A stretch of 34,643 nucleotides of DNA from Candidatus Cryptobacteroides sp. (GTDB taxonomy: Bacteria > Bacteroidota > Bacteroidia > Bacteroidales > UBA932), in the NCBI GenBank assembly GCA_029257745.1, contig JARIAS010000046.1, positions 1 through 34,643 of the forward strand, given 5' to 3'. Shown here one piece after another: positions 1 to 7,968 of this stretch. The notes under the pieces are model-generated. The model had not been told where the DNA came from. It did no database searches and was given only the letters and a program-made list of their open reading frames with translations. Positions within the stretch are counted from its first letter, which is position 1. Every line of letters begins with the position of its first letter. The translations under genes were made by a program, and so were the position numbers.

Positions 1-9
1 CAAAAACAC

Positions 10-17
10 TACATTTG
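10..17 (+). promoter_or_regulatory. Predicted -7 promoter box
   Basis: TACATTTG matches the Bacteroidota -7 consensus TAnnTTTG and lies 21 bases before the ATG at 39. The -33 region would fall at or before the window edge, so only the -7 half can be judged. Confidence 0.5.
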
Positions 18-38
18 TCCTAATAAAAATTTTTCAAT

Positions 39-326
39 ATGAAATTAAGAACTTTTAAAAAGCACATAGACTACCTTGTAGGTGAATTTATAGATGATTG
101 CTATCTTTTTACCGTAGTCAATCCTAAAAGAGATCCTAATCAGGTTTATGAGGTTATAGAAGAGGCCATAGATCTTTTCAATGACTTGAAGGACAAGGCA
201 AATGCTAAGGTAGCAAGTGACAAGAGAGCTTACTTTAGAGCTTTATATAAAGAAATGCTTGAAAAACTTGATGCTTTATATAATAAGCTGAGCGAAGTTG
301 TAGCAAATTCATCTTCAAGTAAATAA
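39..326 (+). CDS. Small conserved Bacteroidales protein of unknown function
   Basis: A complete 95-residue protein with no signal peptide or membrane segment, so probably cytoplasmic. It is rich in charged residues and looks mostly helical: after an N-terminal stretch with IDDC (about residues 18-21) come two long amphipathic helices (about 33-58 and 60-90), ending in a serine-rich tail. I recognise the pattern as a short protein widespread in Bacteroidales, but I know of no assigned function. It has its own -7 box upstream and a strong hairpin terminator just downstream, so it is transcribed alone. The ATG at 39 follows an A/T-rich leader without a clear Shine-Dalgarno, as is usual in this phylum. 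Confidence 0.8.
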   Translation: MKLRTFKKHIDYLVGEFIDDCYLFTVVNPKRDPNQVYEVIEEAIDLFNDLKDKANAKVASDKRAYFRALYKEMLEKLDALYNKLSEVVANSSSSK

Positions 327-330
327 GATA

Positions 331-366
331 AAAGCTATTTAATCAGTTGATTAAATAGCTTTTTTA
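331..366 (+). terminator. Intrinsic terminator after the 95-residue gene
   Basis: A perfect 15-base inverted repeat (331-345 with 348-362) is followed by a T-run to 365. It begins four bases after the stop codon at 326. On the other strand the hairpin is followed by TTTTATCTT, so it may also end galE transcripts. Confidence 0.85.
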
Positions 367-383
367 AGATTTATCTGCCTAAT

Positions 384-1421
384 CTATTCTTTACCTGCCA
401 AGCTCTTTTCCCATTTCCAAGCAGACTCTAAGGTTTCATCTATACTTCTTTCTGCTTTCCACCCAAGTTTTTCATTTGCAAGAGACGGGTCAGCATATAC
501 AGACATAACATCACCAGCACGCCTATCTGTAAATCTGTAATTTAATTTTACATTATTAACCTTTTCAAAAGAATTAACTAATTCTAACACAGATACAGGT
601 CTACCTGTACCGACATTAAAGACCTCATAACTCTCTTCCATTTTGCCATCTAACATCCTAGATACTGCTGCAACATGTGCCTTAGCAAGGTCTACTACAT
701 CTATATAATCCCTAAGACAAGTTCCGTCAGGAGTAGGATAATCATTACCAAAGATACTAAGACACTCTCTCTTACCAATAGCTGTCTGAGTGATAAATGG
801 TACAAGATTATTAGGCACACCCCTTGGCAATTCACCAATAAGAGCAGAAGGATGTGCACCAATTGGGTTAAAATATCTTAATGCTATACCCTTAATAATG
901 CCATCAGTTGTATATGCCTTAACACAAGCAGAAAGAATATCCTCACTAATCTGCTTTGTCTCACCATAAGGAGAGGTCGCTGGCTGACGAGGAGACTTCT
1001 CTGTTACAGGCAATTTTTCAGGCTCGCCATATACTGTTGCTGAGGAAGAAAATAATATATTACAACCGCCATTCTCATGTGCTGCAGTAATGACATTAAC
1101 AAAAGACTCAAGATTATTCTTATAATACTTTAATGGCTCTGCCACTGACTCTCCAACAGCTTTAAAAGCCGCAAAATGAATAACTGCATCTATCTGATGC
1201 TCTTTAAATAATTTACGAGTAGCTTCCAAATCACAGAAATCCATCTTAATAAGTGGTAAGTCAGCCCTTCCTGTTATCTTCTTAACTCCCTCATAACAAG
1301 TCTCATCACAATTAGACATATTATCGGCTACTATCACCTCATAGCCTGCATTTAATAATTCCACAGTAACGTGGCTTCCGATATATCCTGCACCGCCGGA
1401 TACTAAAACATATTTTGCCAT
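384..1421 (-). CDS. galE: UDP-glucose 4-epimerase GalE
   Basis: Cytoplasmic NAD-dependent enzyme of the short-chain dehydrogenase superfamily that interconverts UDP-glucose and UDP-galactose (Leloir pathway, and sugar donors for surface glycans). The 345-residue length is normal. The Rossmann motif GGAGYIGSH is at residues 9-17, the catalytic serine region SSSATVYG at 125-132, and the YxxxK pair is Y152/K156. The C-terminal half carries the family segment RYFNPIGAHPS. It stands alone and diverges from dacB across a 69-base gap holding predicted promoters for both strands. Some GalE proteins also act on UDP-GlcNAc/GalNAc, and sequence inspection cannot settle that here. Confidence 0.96.
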   Translation of the reverse strand: MAKYVLVSGGAGYIGSHVTVELLNAGYEVIVADNMSNCDETCYEGVKKITGRADLPLIKMDFCDLEATRKLFKEHQIDAVIHFAAFKAVGESVAEPLKYYKNNLESFVNVITAAHENGGCNILFSSSATVYGEPEKLPVTEKSPRQPATSPYGETKQISEDILSACVKAYTTDGIIKGIALRYFNPIGAHPSALIGELPRGVPNNLVPFITQTAIGKRECLSIFGNDYPTPDGTCLRDYIDVVDLAKAHVAAVSRMLDGKMEESYEVFNVGTGRPVSVLELVNSFEKVNNVKLNYRFTDRRAGDVMSVYADPSLANEKLGWKAERSIDETLESAWKWEKSLAGKE

Positions 1422-1444
1422 AAGTATTATTAATTTTATACTAA

Positions 1445-1452
1445 CAAATTTA
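1445..1452 (-). promoter_or_regulatory. Predicted -7 promoter box for galE
   Basis: On the minus strand this reads TAAATTTG, an exact match to TAnnTTTG, 23 bases upstream of the galE ATG. No convincing -33 element is visible. Confidence 0.45.
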
Positions 1453-1463
1453 ACAATAAATCA

Positions 1464-1471
1464 TATTTTTG
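1464..1471 (+). promoter_or_regulatory. Predicted -7 promoter box for dacB
   Basis: TATTTTTG matches TAnnTTTG and ends 19 bases before the dacB ATG at 1491. It is arranged back-to-back with the galE box only 12 bases away. The -33 element is weak. Confidence 0.45.
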
Positions 1472-1490
1472 TACTATAAAATCTTAAATA

Positions 1491-3038
1491 ATGAGAAAAA
1501 TATTTATCCTGATTATACTATCATGCTTAAACATATTAGCTATTGCTCAAAAAAGTAAAAGCCAACAGCTTATAGAAAGTCTAATAAAAAAAGAGAAACT
1601 AGATAACGCAAGTATAGGAATTATGGCAATAAATATGAGGGGAAAAGTAATAGCTAAATATCAGGCTGACAAAAAGCTACTACCTGCATCTAATATGAAA
1701 CTCATAAGCACGGGCTTAGCTCTAAGATTACTTGGAAGCCAACACAAATTTGCGACCAAAATAGCGTATAGCGGTAAAATTATCAATAACAGTTTAGATG
1801 GAAATCTCTATATAATAGGAGGTGGCGATCCTAGTCTATTCAGTAAGGAAGATATTGCTCTAAGCGATAGTAGTATACTGGAAATATTTTTAAAAGACAT
1901 TAAGGACAAAGGAATAAACACTATTAATGGCTTAATTATAGGAGATGCAAGATACTTTAATGATGCAGTAGAAAATAGTAATTGGGCCTATCAAGATATA
2001 GGCACTTATTATGGTTCAGGAGCTAGTGGTCTAAACTTCTATAAAAACTGCCTTGATATTGAATTTAAAACACTACATAGCAGACTTGACTATTCCATAA
2101 CATACCCTGATTGTCCATGGCTAGAGCTATCAAGCAATGCTGGTATAGGGGATAGATACACAGGGGATAAGTTGTATATGTATGGCAATGACTTCAGTTA
2201 CAAGGCTCAAATAAGAGGGACTTTAGGTGAAGAATACAAAGAAAAGCTAGTTGGTTTTAGCAATAAATATCCTGCCCTCACAACGGCTTACTACCTAGCA
2301 AAATTCTTATCCAATCATGGGATAAATTGTTATGGTATAAGCCAAATCAATGGATTTTCTAAGGCTTCAGATATTTTTAATATAAAAAATATGCAGTTTT
2401 GCTATGCTAATAATAGCGAAAGGGACATTTTAAATAAAATGAAGTCTGATATAATTATTGATACTAGCAAACTGCACTATATAAGCACTGTTTATTCTCC
2501 AAATTTAAAGGAACTATGTAAGGTATGTAACCACATTAGTGATAACATATTTGCCGAAGCTATTTTTAAAGAGATTGCAAAACAGTTAGAGGGGGAAAGT
2601 TCCTATGATAAAGCTACAACAATCATAGAAAAGGCCTTAAATCAATTAGGTTTAGTCACTCATAATGCAATTGACATATCTGATGGTAGCGGACTCTCCA
2701 GAAAGAATAGAGTCAGTGCTAAATTCTTTTGTTCCTTCCTTAAAAGTATGGCACAATCACCTGTAATACAGGATTATATCTATACACTAGAGAGGGCAGG
2801 GAATGGAGAATACAAGAATCTCCTTAAAAAATATCCCAAATCTATTAAGGACAGAATACATCTAAAAAGTGGCACCATGAATGGTGTAAAATGTTATAGT
2901 GGCTATATAGATGCAAATAAAAAGGGGAAAAACAATAGAATAGTTTTTTCCATTATGATAAATAATAGTAGTGAGCCAAAAGCAAAGATTGCAAACTTTA
3001 TTGACAGAATACTTTATAGCCTTGCTAAAGAAAATTAA
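1491..3038 (+). CDS. dacB: D-alanyl-D-alanine carboxypeptidase/endopeptidase, PBP4 type
   Basis: Periplasmic peptidase of family S13 (class C low-molecular-weight penicillin-binding protein). It trims D-Ala from peptidoglycan stem peptides and/or cuts cross-links. The N-terminus has a hydrophobic signal ending near AIAQ (residues 17-20). All three active-site motifs are visible: SNMK at 67-70 (nucleophile and lysine), SDN at 350-352 and KSG at 459-461. The family signature DGSGLSR is at 398-404. The large insert between motifs 1 and 2 is typical of PBP4. Length 515 is usual. The stop codon overlaps the convergent radA stop region by four bases, and no terminator separates them. Confidence 0.93.
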   Translation: MRKIFILIILSCLNILAIAQKSKSQQLIESLIKKEKLDNASIGIMAINMRGKVIAKYQADKKLLPASNMKLISTGLALRLLGSQHKFATKIAYSGKIINNSLDGNLYIIGGGDPSLFSKEDIALSDSSILEIFLKDIKDKGINTINGLIIGDARYFNDAVENSNWAYQDIGTYYGSGASGLNFYKNCLDIEFKTLHSRLDYSITYPDCPWLELSSNAGIGDRYTGDKLYMYGNDFSYKAQIRGTLGEEYKEKLVGFSNKYPALTTAYYLAKFLSNHGINCYGISQINGFSKASDIFNIKNMQFCYANNSERDILNKMKSDIIIDTSKLHYISTVYSPNLKELCKVCNHISDNIFAEAIFKEIAKQLEGESSYDKATTIIEKALNQLGLVTHNAIDISDGSGLSRKNRVSAKFFCSFLKSMAQSPVIQDYIYTLERAGNGEYKNLLKKYPKSIKDRIHLKSGTMNGVKCYSGYIDANKKGKNNRIVFSIMINNSSEPKAKIANFIDRILYSLAKEN

Positions 3039-4402
3039 GCTCTAAATAAGCTGCGTACAAGATCTGCAATATCTTTAGCTGTCTTAATATTTATACCTTC
3101 TGCTATTTTACTATCAAATTTTGATGCCTTTGATATATAAATAGTCTTAAAGCCCAAACGTCTTGCCTCCAAAATTCTTCTATCTATATGATTGACAGTG
3201 CGAAGCTCACCACTTAAACCTAATTCAGCTGCAAAGCAAATATCCGATGAGATAACATAATCAAAGTTTGAAGACAATACAGCTACGGCTACGGCCAAAT
3301 CACAAGCTGGGTCATTTATCTTCAAACCTCCTGCCATATTTAAGAAAACATCCTTTGCATTTAATTTAAATCCAGCTCTTTTTTCAAGCACCGCCAATAT
3401 CATATTCAACCTTCTAACATCAAAACCAGTTGCAGACCTCTGAGCTGTGCCATATGCAGCTGTACTTACCAATGCCTGAACTTCAAATAAGAAGGGTCTT
3501 AAGCCCTCCATCATAACAGATATTGCTGTACCACTTAGATTACTCTCTGATATAGGCATGAGCATCTGAGATGGATTATCCACCTCTACCAATCCTTGGG
3601 AAGTCATTTCATATACAGCTAATTCTGCAGTAGTTCCAAATCTATTCTTTATACTCCTCAACAGACGATATGCCCCCTTATTATCCCCCTCAAATTGTAA
3701 AACGACATCTACTATATGCTCCAGAATCTTGGGCCCTGCGATATAACCATCTTTTGTTATATGGCCTATTAATATTATCGGCACCCCAGTAGACTTGGCA
3801 TAATGTAAAAGCATTGCAGTAGTTTCCTTTATTTGAGTTACAGAACCTGCTGATGAATCAATATTACGGGAATATATGGTCTGCACAGAATCTACTATCA
3901 TTAGTTGAGGCTTAATCTCGTTTGCCTGCTCTAAGATATTCTCAATCAAGGTCTCACTATAAATATAACAATCCTTAGCATCTCCGACTAACCTGTCTGC
4001 CCTCATTTTTACCTGTCTAGCACTTTCTTCCCCACTTACATATAATGTTCTTAAACCCTTGCAATGCAAAGGTATTTGTAGTGAAAGCGTAGATTTACCA
4101 ATTCCAGGCTCACCTCCTATCAATACCAAGGAACCTAAGACCAGACCTCCACCAAGTAGTCTATCTAACTCTGAATTATGAAGACTTATACGGTTTTCGC
4201 TTGAAGAACTTATCTCATTTAAGTTTATAGCTTTATTACTAGATTTTGAAACATAAACTTGCCTACTAGACTTATCCTGCTTATGTTCAACCATAGTATT
4301 CCATTCTCCACAGGCAGGACATTTTCCCAGCCATTTAGAACTTTCATTACCACAGCTTTTACAAAACCATACTGTATTTTCTTTTGAACCTAGTGCTGCC
4401 AT
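3035..4402 (-). CDS. radA: DNA repair protein RadA (Sms)
   Basis: RecA-like ATPase that helps process and branch-migrate recombination intermediates. Domains in order: a C4 zinc finger with C14, C17, C28 and C31; a RecA-type ATPase with Walker A GEPGIGKS at 97-104 and Walker B ending LMIVDS near 167-172; the RadA signature KNRFG at 252-256; and a Lon-protease-like C-terminal domain without obvious proteolytic use. Length 455 is standard. It is the last gene of the eight-gene minus-strand operon, two bases after the phosphodiesterase gene, and its 3' end overlaps that of dacB by four bases. Confidence 0.96.
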   Translation of the reverse strand: MAALGSKENTVWFCKSCGNESSKWLGKCPACGEWNTMVEHKQDKSSRQVYVSKSSNKAINLNEISSSSENRISLHNSELDRLLGGGLVLGSLVLIGGEPGIGKSTLSLQIPLHCKGLRTLYVSGEESARQVKMRADRLVGDAKDCYIYSETLIENILEQANEIKPQLMIVDSVQTIYSRNIDSSAGSVTQIKETTAMLLHYAKSTGVPIILIGHITKDGYIAGPKILEHIVDVVLQFEGDNKGAYRLLRSIKNRFGTTAELAVYEMTSQGLVEVDNPSQMLMPISESNLSGTAISVMMEGLRPFLFEVQALVSTAAYGTAQRSATGFDVRRLNMILAVLEKRAGFKLNAKDVFLNMAGGLKINDPACDLAVAVAVLSSNFDYVISSDICFAAELGLSGELRTVNHIDRRILEARRLGFKTIYISKASKFDSKIAEGINIKTAKDIADLVRSLFRA

Positions 4403-4404
4403 AT

Positions 4405-4896
4405 TTAACGCTCTATTTTAAATAATTCTAGATTTTCTAATTTCTTATCATTTATATCAAAACGCAAGGCTGTGCGATAGATCTGCCAGCCTTGATAACC
4501 ACAGGCTCCTGGATTGATAGTCATCATATTAAAATAATCATCTCTCATTACTTTTAATATATGAGAATGTCCACAAACAAATATATCCGGCCTATATCTC
4601 TCTATTAAAGCCCTAGCCTTTATATCATATTTATTGGGATAACCACCTATATGAGTCATCAGGACTTTTAAGCCCTCACAATCAAAATACTGAACAAGGG
4701 GATAAGACCTGCGTATATCCTGACCATCACAATTGCCATACACAGCAACAAGTGGCTTAAAACTAGCTATACTATCGACAAAGTCTATATCACCTCCAAA
4801 GTCTCCTGCATGCCACAATTGGTCGACAGGCTCCAGAAAATCCTTAAACTCTTGAGTAAAAAATCCATGTGTATCTGAAATCAGACCTATCTTCAT
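4405..4896 (-). CDS. YfcE/MJ0936-family metallophosphoesterase
   Basis: Small cytoplasmic calcineurin-fold phosphodiesterase of 163 residues. The metal ligands are all present: DTH at 8-10, GDFGG from 31 (D32), GNCDG from 54 (N55), a downstream TH, and CGHSH. This set matches the YfcE-like family, whose members hydrolyse phosphodiester model substrates; the physiological substrate is generally unknown. It sits 11 bases after rsmE and 2 bases before radA in the operon. The assignment to the superfamily is secure, but the biological role is not. Confidence 0.9.
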   Translation of the reverse strand: MKIGLISDTHGFFTQEFKDFLEPVDQLWHAGDFGGDIDFVDSIASFKPLVAVYGNCDGQDIRRSYPLVQYFDCEGLKVLMTHIGGYPNKYDIKARALIERYRPDIFVCGHSHILKVMRDDYFNMMTINPGACGYQGWQIYRTALRFDINDKKLENLELFKIER

Positions 4897-4907
4897 AGCT
4901 TGCTTAT

Positions 4908-5624
4908 TTAATCTATATTAGCCAAATACACAGAGGTAACAGCTAATATGGCGGCTGTTTCTGTTCTAAGCCTAGAAGTTCCTAAGTGCACTGGTTTAAA
5001 GCCTGCATCTAGTGCTAGATTTAGCTCTTTCTCATTAAAATCTCCCTCTGGACCGATTAATATTATATATGAGTCTTGTTTATTATCTCTCAACAATTCC
5101 ACTATGGAATGCTTATCACTATCCATACAATGAGCTATCAATTTTATAGCTGAAGTATCTTTATATTTAGAGATAAAATCATTAAAATCAACAGCATCTG
5201 TCACCACTGGCAAACTTGCTTTAAGAGATTGCTTCATAGCTGACAAGGCTATCTTTTCTGCTCTTTCACGTTTATAAACACGACGTTGAGAATGTTGAGA
5301 TATAACTGGAACAATAGTATCAACGCCTATTTCACAGGCCTTTTCCACAAAGTTCTCAAATCTATCATTATTTTTTGTTGGTGCAACTGCCATGGTCAGA
5401 TTATACGAACGCTTATTCCAATTAGGCTGTGATGAATTAATCTGTGCTCTAACACTATGAGGATTTGCATCAATTATACTACAATGAAACAGGCTACCTC
5501 TACCATCTACGACATTTATATTATCATGTATATTATGCCTAAGAACTTTTATCATGTGTTTTGATTCTTCAGCAGAAAATACTACGATATCATTTTGTAT
5601 ATCTTGAGAATAAAATAATTCCAT
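4908..5624 (-). CDS. rsmE: 16S rRNA (uracil-1498-N3)-methyltransferase RsmE
   Basis: SPOUT-class methyltransferase that methylates N3 of U1498 in the decoding region of 16S rRNA using S-adenosylmethionine. The 238-residue protein has an N-terminal PUA-like RNA-binding part (about 1-70) and a C-terminal knotted domain. The knot carries IGPEGDFNEKE and LGTSRLRTETAA, the family's cofactor-binding signatures, near the C-terminus. Its ATG shares one base with the stop codon of the upstream YrdC-type gene, which suggests translational coupling. Confidence 0.95.
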   Translation of the reverse strand: MELFYSQDIQNDIVVFSAEESKHMIKVLRHNIHDNINVVDGRGSLFHCSIIDANPHSVRAQINSSQPNWNKRSYNLTMAVAPTKNNDRFENFVEKACEIGVDTIVPVISQHSQRRVYKRERAEKIALSAMKQSLKASLPVVTDAVDFNDFISKYKDTSAIKLIAHCMDSDKHSIVELLRDNKQDSYIILIGPEGDFNEKELNLALDAGFKPVHLGTSRLRTETAAILAVTSVYLANID

Positions 5625-6232
5625 TATGCCCTTATAATCTTAACTTGTCCATCAAGCTCTAACTTTATTATCTGAGAAGCCTTAGAAGTCAAATTTTGTT
5701 CAAAGCTCCTATCTACTACATAATCAACTGCCGATATAATCTCTTGAGATATATCAGCAAAACTGGCAGGACTAGGCTCTCCTGAAATATTTGCAGAAGT
5801 TGATACTATTGGCCTGCCTAATTTGTGCAATAATTGCTGACAAAAATCCATATTTGGAATTCTTATTCCAACAGAACAATCCTCTGCAACAACATTGTAA
5901 GCTAAAAAATGCTTGTCTATTATAGCTTTTTCCCCTGCATCTGGTCTCTTACTTGCTATCGCACCTGGATAGATAATTGTCATAGGCTTATCGTTAAGTT
6001 CTACCAAATCGGCAGCCATAAAGGGTAGCTCCTTTACATATCTTGCTACCATATCTAAATCTTTAGCTAAAAGCACCAAGGCCTTTGAATCTTCTCTTTT
6101 CTTAATATCATAAATTCTTGCAACTGCCTGTGGATTAGTAGCATCACATCCTATACCCCATATTGTATCAGTAGGATATAGAATAACTGCCCCCTCTTTG
6201 AGCATTTTAACTATTTCATTAATATTTTCCAT
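5624..6232 (-). CDS. L-threonylcarbamoyladenylate synthase (YrdC/Sua5 family)
   Basis: Makes threonylcarbamoyl-AMP from threonine, bicarbonate and ATP, the first step of t6A formation at position 37 of ANN-decoding tRNAs. The 202-residue protein is a single YrdC domain without the C-terminal Sua5 extension, so it is of the short TsaC type. Visible motifs are YPTDTIWGIGCDA at about 19-31, KKRED at 44-48, and the STSANISGEPSP segment near residue 147. It lies one base after the EEP-fold gene and overlaps rsmE by one base. The neighbouring rRNA methyltransferase gives the operon a translation-related core. Confidence 0.93.
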   Translation of the reverse strand: MENINEIVKMLKEGAVILYPTDTIWGIGCDATNPQAVARIYDIKKREDSKALVLLAKDLDMVARYVKELPFMAADLVELNDKPMTIIYPGAIASKRPDAGEKAIIDKHFLAYNVVAEDCSVGIRIPNMDFCQQLLHKLGRPIVSTSANISGEPSPASFADISQEIISAVDYVVDRSFEQNLTSKASQIIKLELDGQVKIIRA

Positions 6233-6233
6233 T

Positions 6234-7307
6234 TTATTTAATATTAAAACTCGCTGTAATTGGATAATGATCAGAATAATCTAAATGTAACACCCTATGT
6301 TCCATAACCTTATATATAGAAGGGTAAAGTATATAATCTACCCTTAGCATTGGCCATAGCACAGAAAAAGTAGCAGCAAAGCCACTGCCTGCATCTTGAA
6401 AAGAGTCAAACTGATATTTCATTAATTGCTGATATGTATAAGATAAAGGTCCATCATTAAAATCCCCTATAATAAAAGATTTATATGGACTTCTTTTGAT
6501 ATCTCTTACAATTTTATCTACCTGTACCGTCCTCTTTTGTATAGCATCTTTCAACTTACCCTCAGTCTTTTTTACTGTAAACTTATAAGCTCTCTTCATA
6601 GCCTGTGGCAAAGATGAAAGTGATATACTATAACTCTGAAAATGACAGTTGTATATCCTTACTTTCTTTGAATCTATCAAGCAGTCTGTATAAATTACTA
6701 TATTTGAACTTTGCTCAAACTTAAAACTTCCCTTATCAACTATGGGAAAACGACTTAAGGTAATATTACCATAAGCTCCCTTTGTTGAATTAAAAATAAA
6801 ATAGGCTAGATTATAATTTGGAAAAAATTTCTTTACGAATTTATTTATGTCATTCTCCCCTATTAGCCTAAACTCTTGCAGGCATACCAAATCAGGCTGT
6901 TCATCAGATATAAGATGAGATATTGCCTCTACACATTCTTTTTCTGACATATTCTTGCCACTTGCAAAACGCCCGACATTATAACTTAATATCTTCAAAT
7001 CTATATCATTACTTAATTCCTGATTTACTGAGAATTTTACATATTTTTGAATATAAACACAGGAAGGAAGTAAGGCAAGTATGCTGACTACCACGAATAT
7101 ATTCCTACGTAATAGACATAGAATAAGTATAAAAAGATTTAATAAAAATATAGGAAAAAAGAAAAGTCCAAAAACACTTATAAACCAAATATGTTCAGGA
7201 TTAATATATGCTGAAATATAAGACAATAAGAGCAAGATAGATGATACAAAGATGGCAACTATCTCAAAATAATATAAATAAGACCTTGTTTTTCCCTTTG
7301 ACTTCAT
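6234..7307 (-). CDS. Membrane-anchored endonuclease/exonuclease/phosphatase-fold protein
   Basis: About 357 residues from the ATG at 7307. A longer reading from a GTG at 7319 would overlap the rhomboid gene by ten bases and is less likely. Three hydrophobic segments (about 12-34, 39-66 and 70-87) anchor a C-terminal EEP-fold domain. The catalytic residues are in order: SYN (N110), LQEF (E145), GDFND (D282, N284), RVDYI, and SDH (D346, H347). The fold covers nucleases, phosphodiesterases and lipid phosphatases; Bacteroidales genomes commonly carry such three-TM versions. The substrate cannot be deduced. It sits between the rhomboid and YrdC-type genes with almost no spacing. Confidence 0.87.
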   Translation of the reverse strand: MKSKGKTRSYLYYFEIVAIFVSSILLLLSYISAYINPEHIWFISVFGLFFFPIFLLNLFILILCLLRRNIFVVVSILALLPSCVYIQKYVKFSVNQELSNDIDLKILSYNVGRFASGKNMSEKECVEAISHLISDEQPDLVCLQEFRLIGENDINKFVKKFFPNYNLAYFIFNSTKGAYGNITLSRFPIVDKGSFKFEQSSNIVIYTDCLIDSKKVRIYNCHFQSYSISLSSLPQAMKRAYKFTVKKTEGKLKDAIQKRTVQVDKIVRDIKRSPYKSFIIGDFNDGPLSYTYQQLMKYQFDSFQDAGSGFAATFSVLWPMLRVDYILYPSIYKVMEHRVLHLDYSDHYPITASFNIK

Positions 7308-7309
7308 GA

Positions 7310-7966
7310 TTAGAACCACTTGTCCCTATTGTATAATCTATTAGTTTTCTTCCATATATACATTAGCAAGAAGCCTGTAAATATTCCCCCTAGATGAGCA
7401 AAATGTGCGACTCCATCCATATAGCCAATGATACCTAAAACTAATTCTATAACAACGAAAATAATAGCTAACCATTTAGCTTTCATTGGTATAGGTGGGA
7501 AAATAAGCATAAGTATAGAATTGGGGAATATCATTACATAGCCTATAACTACACCAAATATTGCCCCTGAAGCACCAACAGTAGGAGCCAAATATGTCAT
7601 CTGAGATGAAAACAAGAGGCTCATATATTGACTGAAAAAATGCAAAGCTACTGCCCCGAATGCCGATAAGAAATATAATAACAGGAATTTCTTTGAGCCA
7701 ATATAATTTTCTAATACAGAACCGAATATAAGCAAGGTATACATATTAAAGAAGATATGCAACCAGCCGTCATGTAAGAACATATGTGTAATGAGTTGCC
7801 AGAACTCAAAAGGTCTAGTGCCAGGAAAGTATAGAGCAAAATGCTCTATCATATAATTTTCATCTATTAGCATACCAACAAAAACTAATACATTGATAGC
7901 TAATAAATTCTTAACAACAGGAGGCACATTTGAAAGGAAACCTCCACTCTGTCTAAAAACATTCAT
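7310..7966 (-). CDS. Rhomboid family intramembrane serine protease
   Basis: Polytopic inner-membrane protease that cuts transmembrane substrates. The 218-residue protein has about six membrane segments. The catalytic serine is in GASG (S133), the catalytic histidine in HFAHLGG (H191 by the usual pattern), and the conserved oxyanion-side HxxxN appears as HIFFN (H70/N74). The loop with EFWQLITHMFLH matches the family. It lies two bases after mutL and two bases before the EEP gene. The substrates are unknown; functional pairing with its neighbours is only suggested by the tight packing. Confidence 0.93.
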   Translation of the reverse strand: MNVFRQSGGFLSNVPPVVKNLLAINVLVFVGMLIDENYMIEHFALYFPGTRPFEFWQLITHMFLHDGWLHIFFNMYTLLIFGSVLENYIGSKKFLLLYFLSAFGAVALHFFSQYMSLLFSSQMTYLAPTVGASGAIFGVVIGYVMIFPNSILMLIFPPIPMKAKWLAIIFVVIELVLGIIGYMDGVAHFAHLGGIFTGFLLMYIWKKTNRLYNRDKWF

Positions 7967-7968
7967 AA

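Noticed and set aside
7308..7319. GTG start for the EEP-fold protein overlapping the rhomboid gene
   Set aside because: An ATG four codons later gives a clean two-base gap and a typical membrane-protein start.
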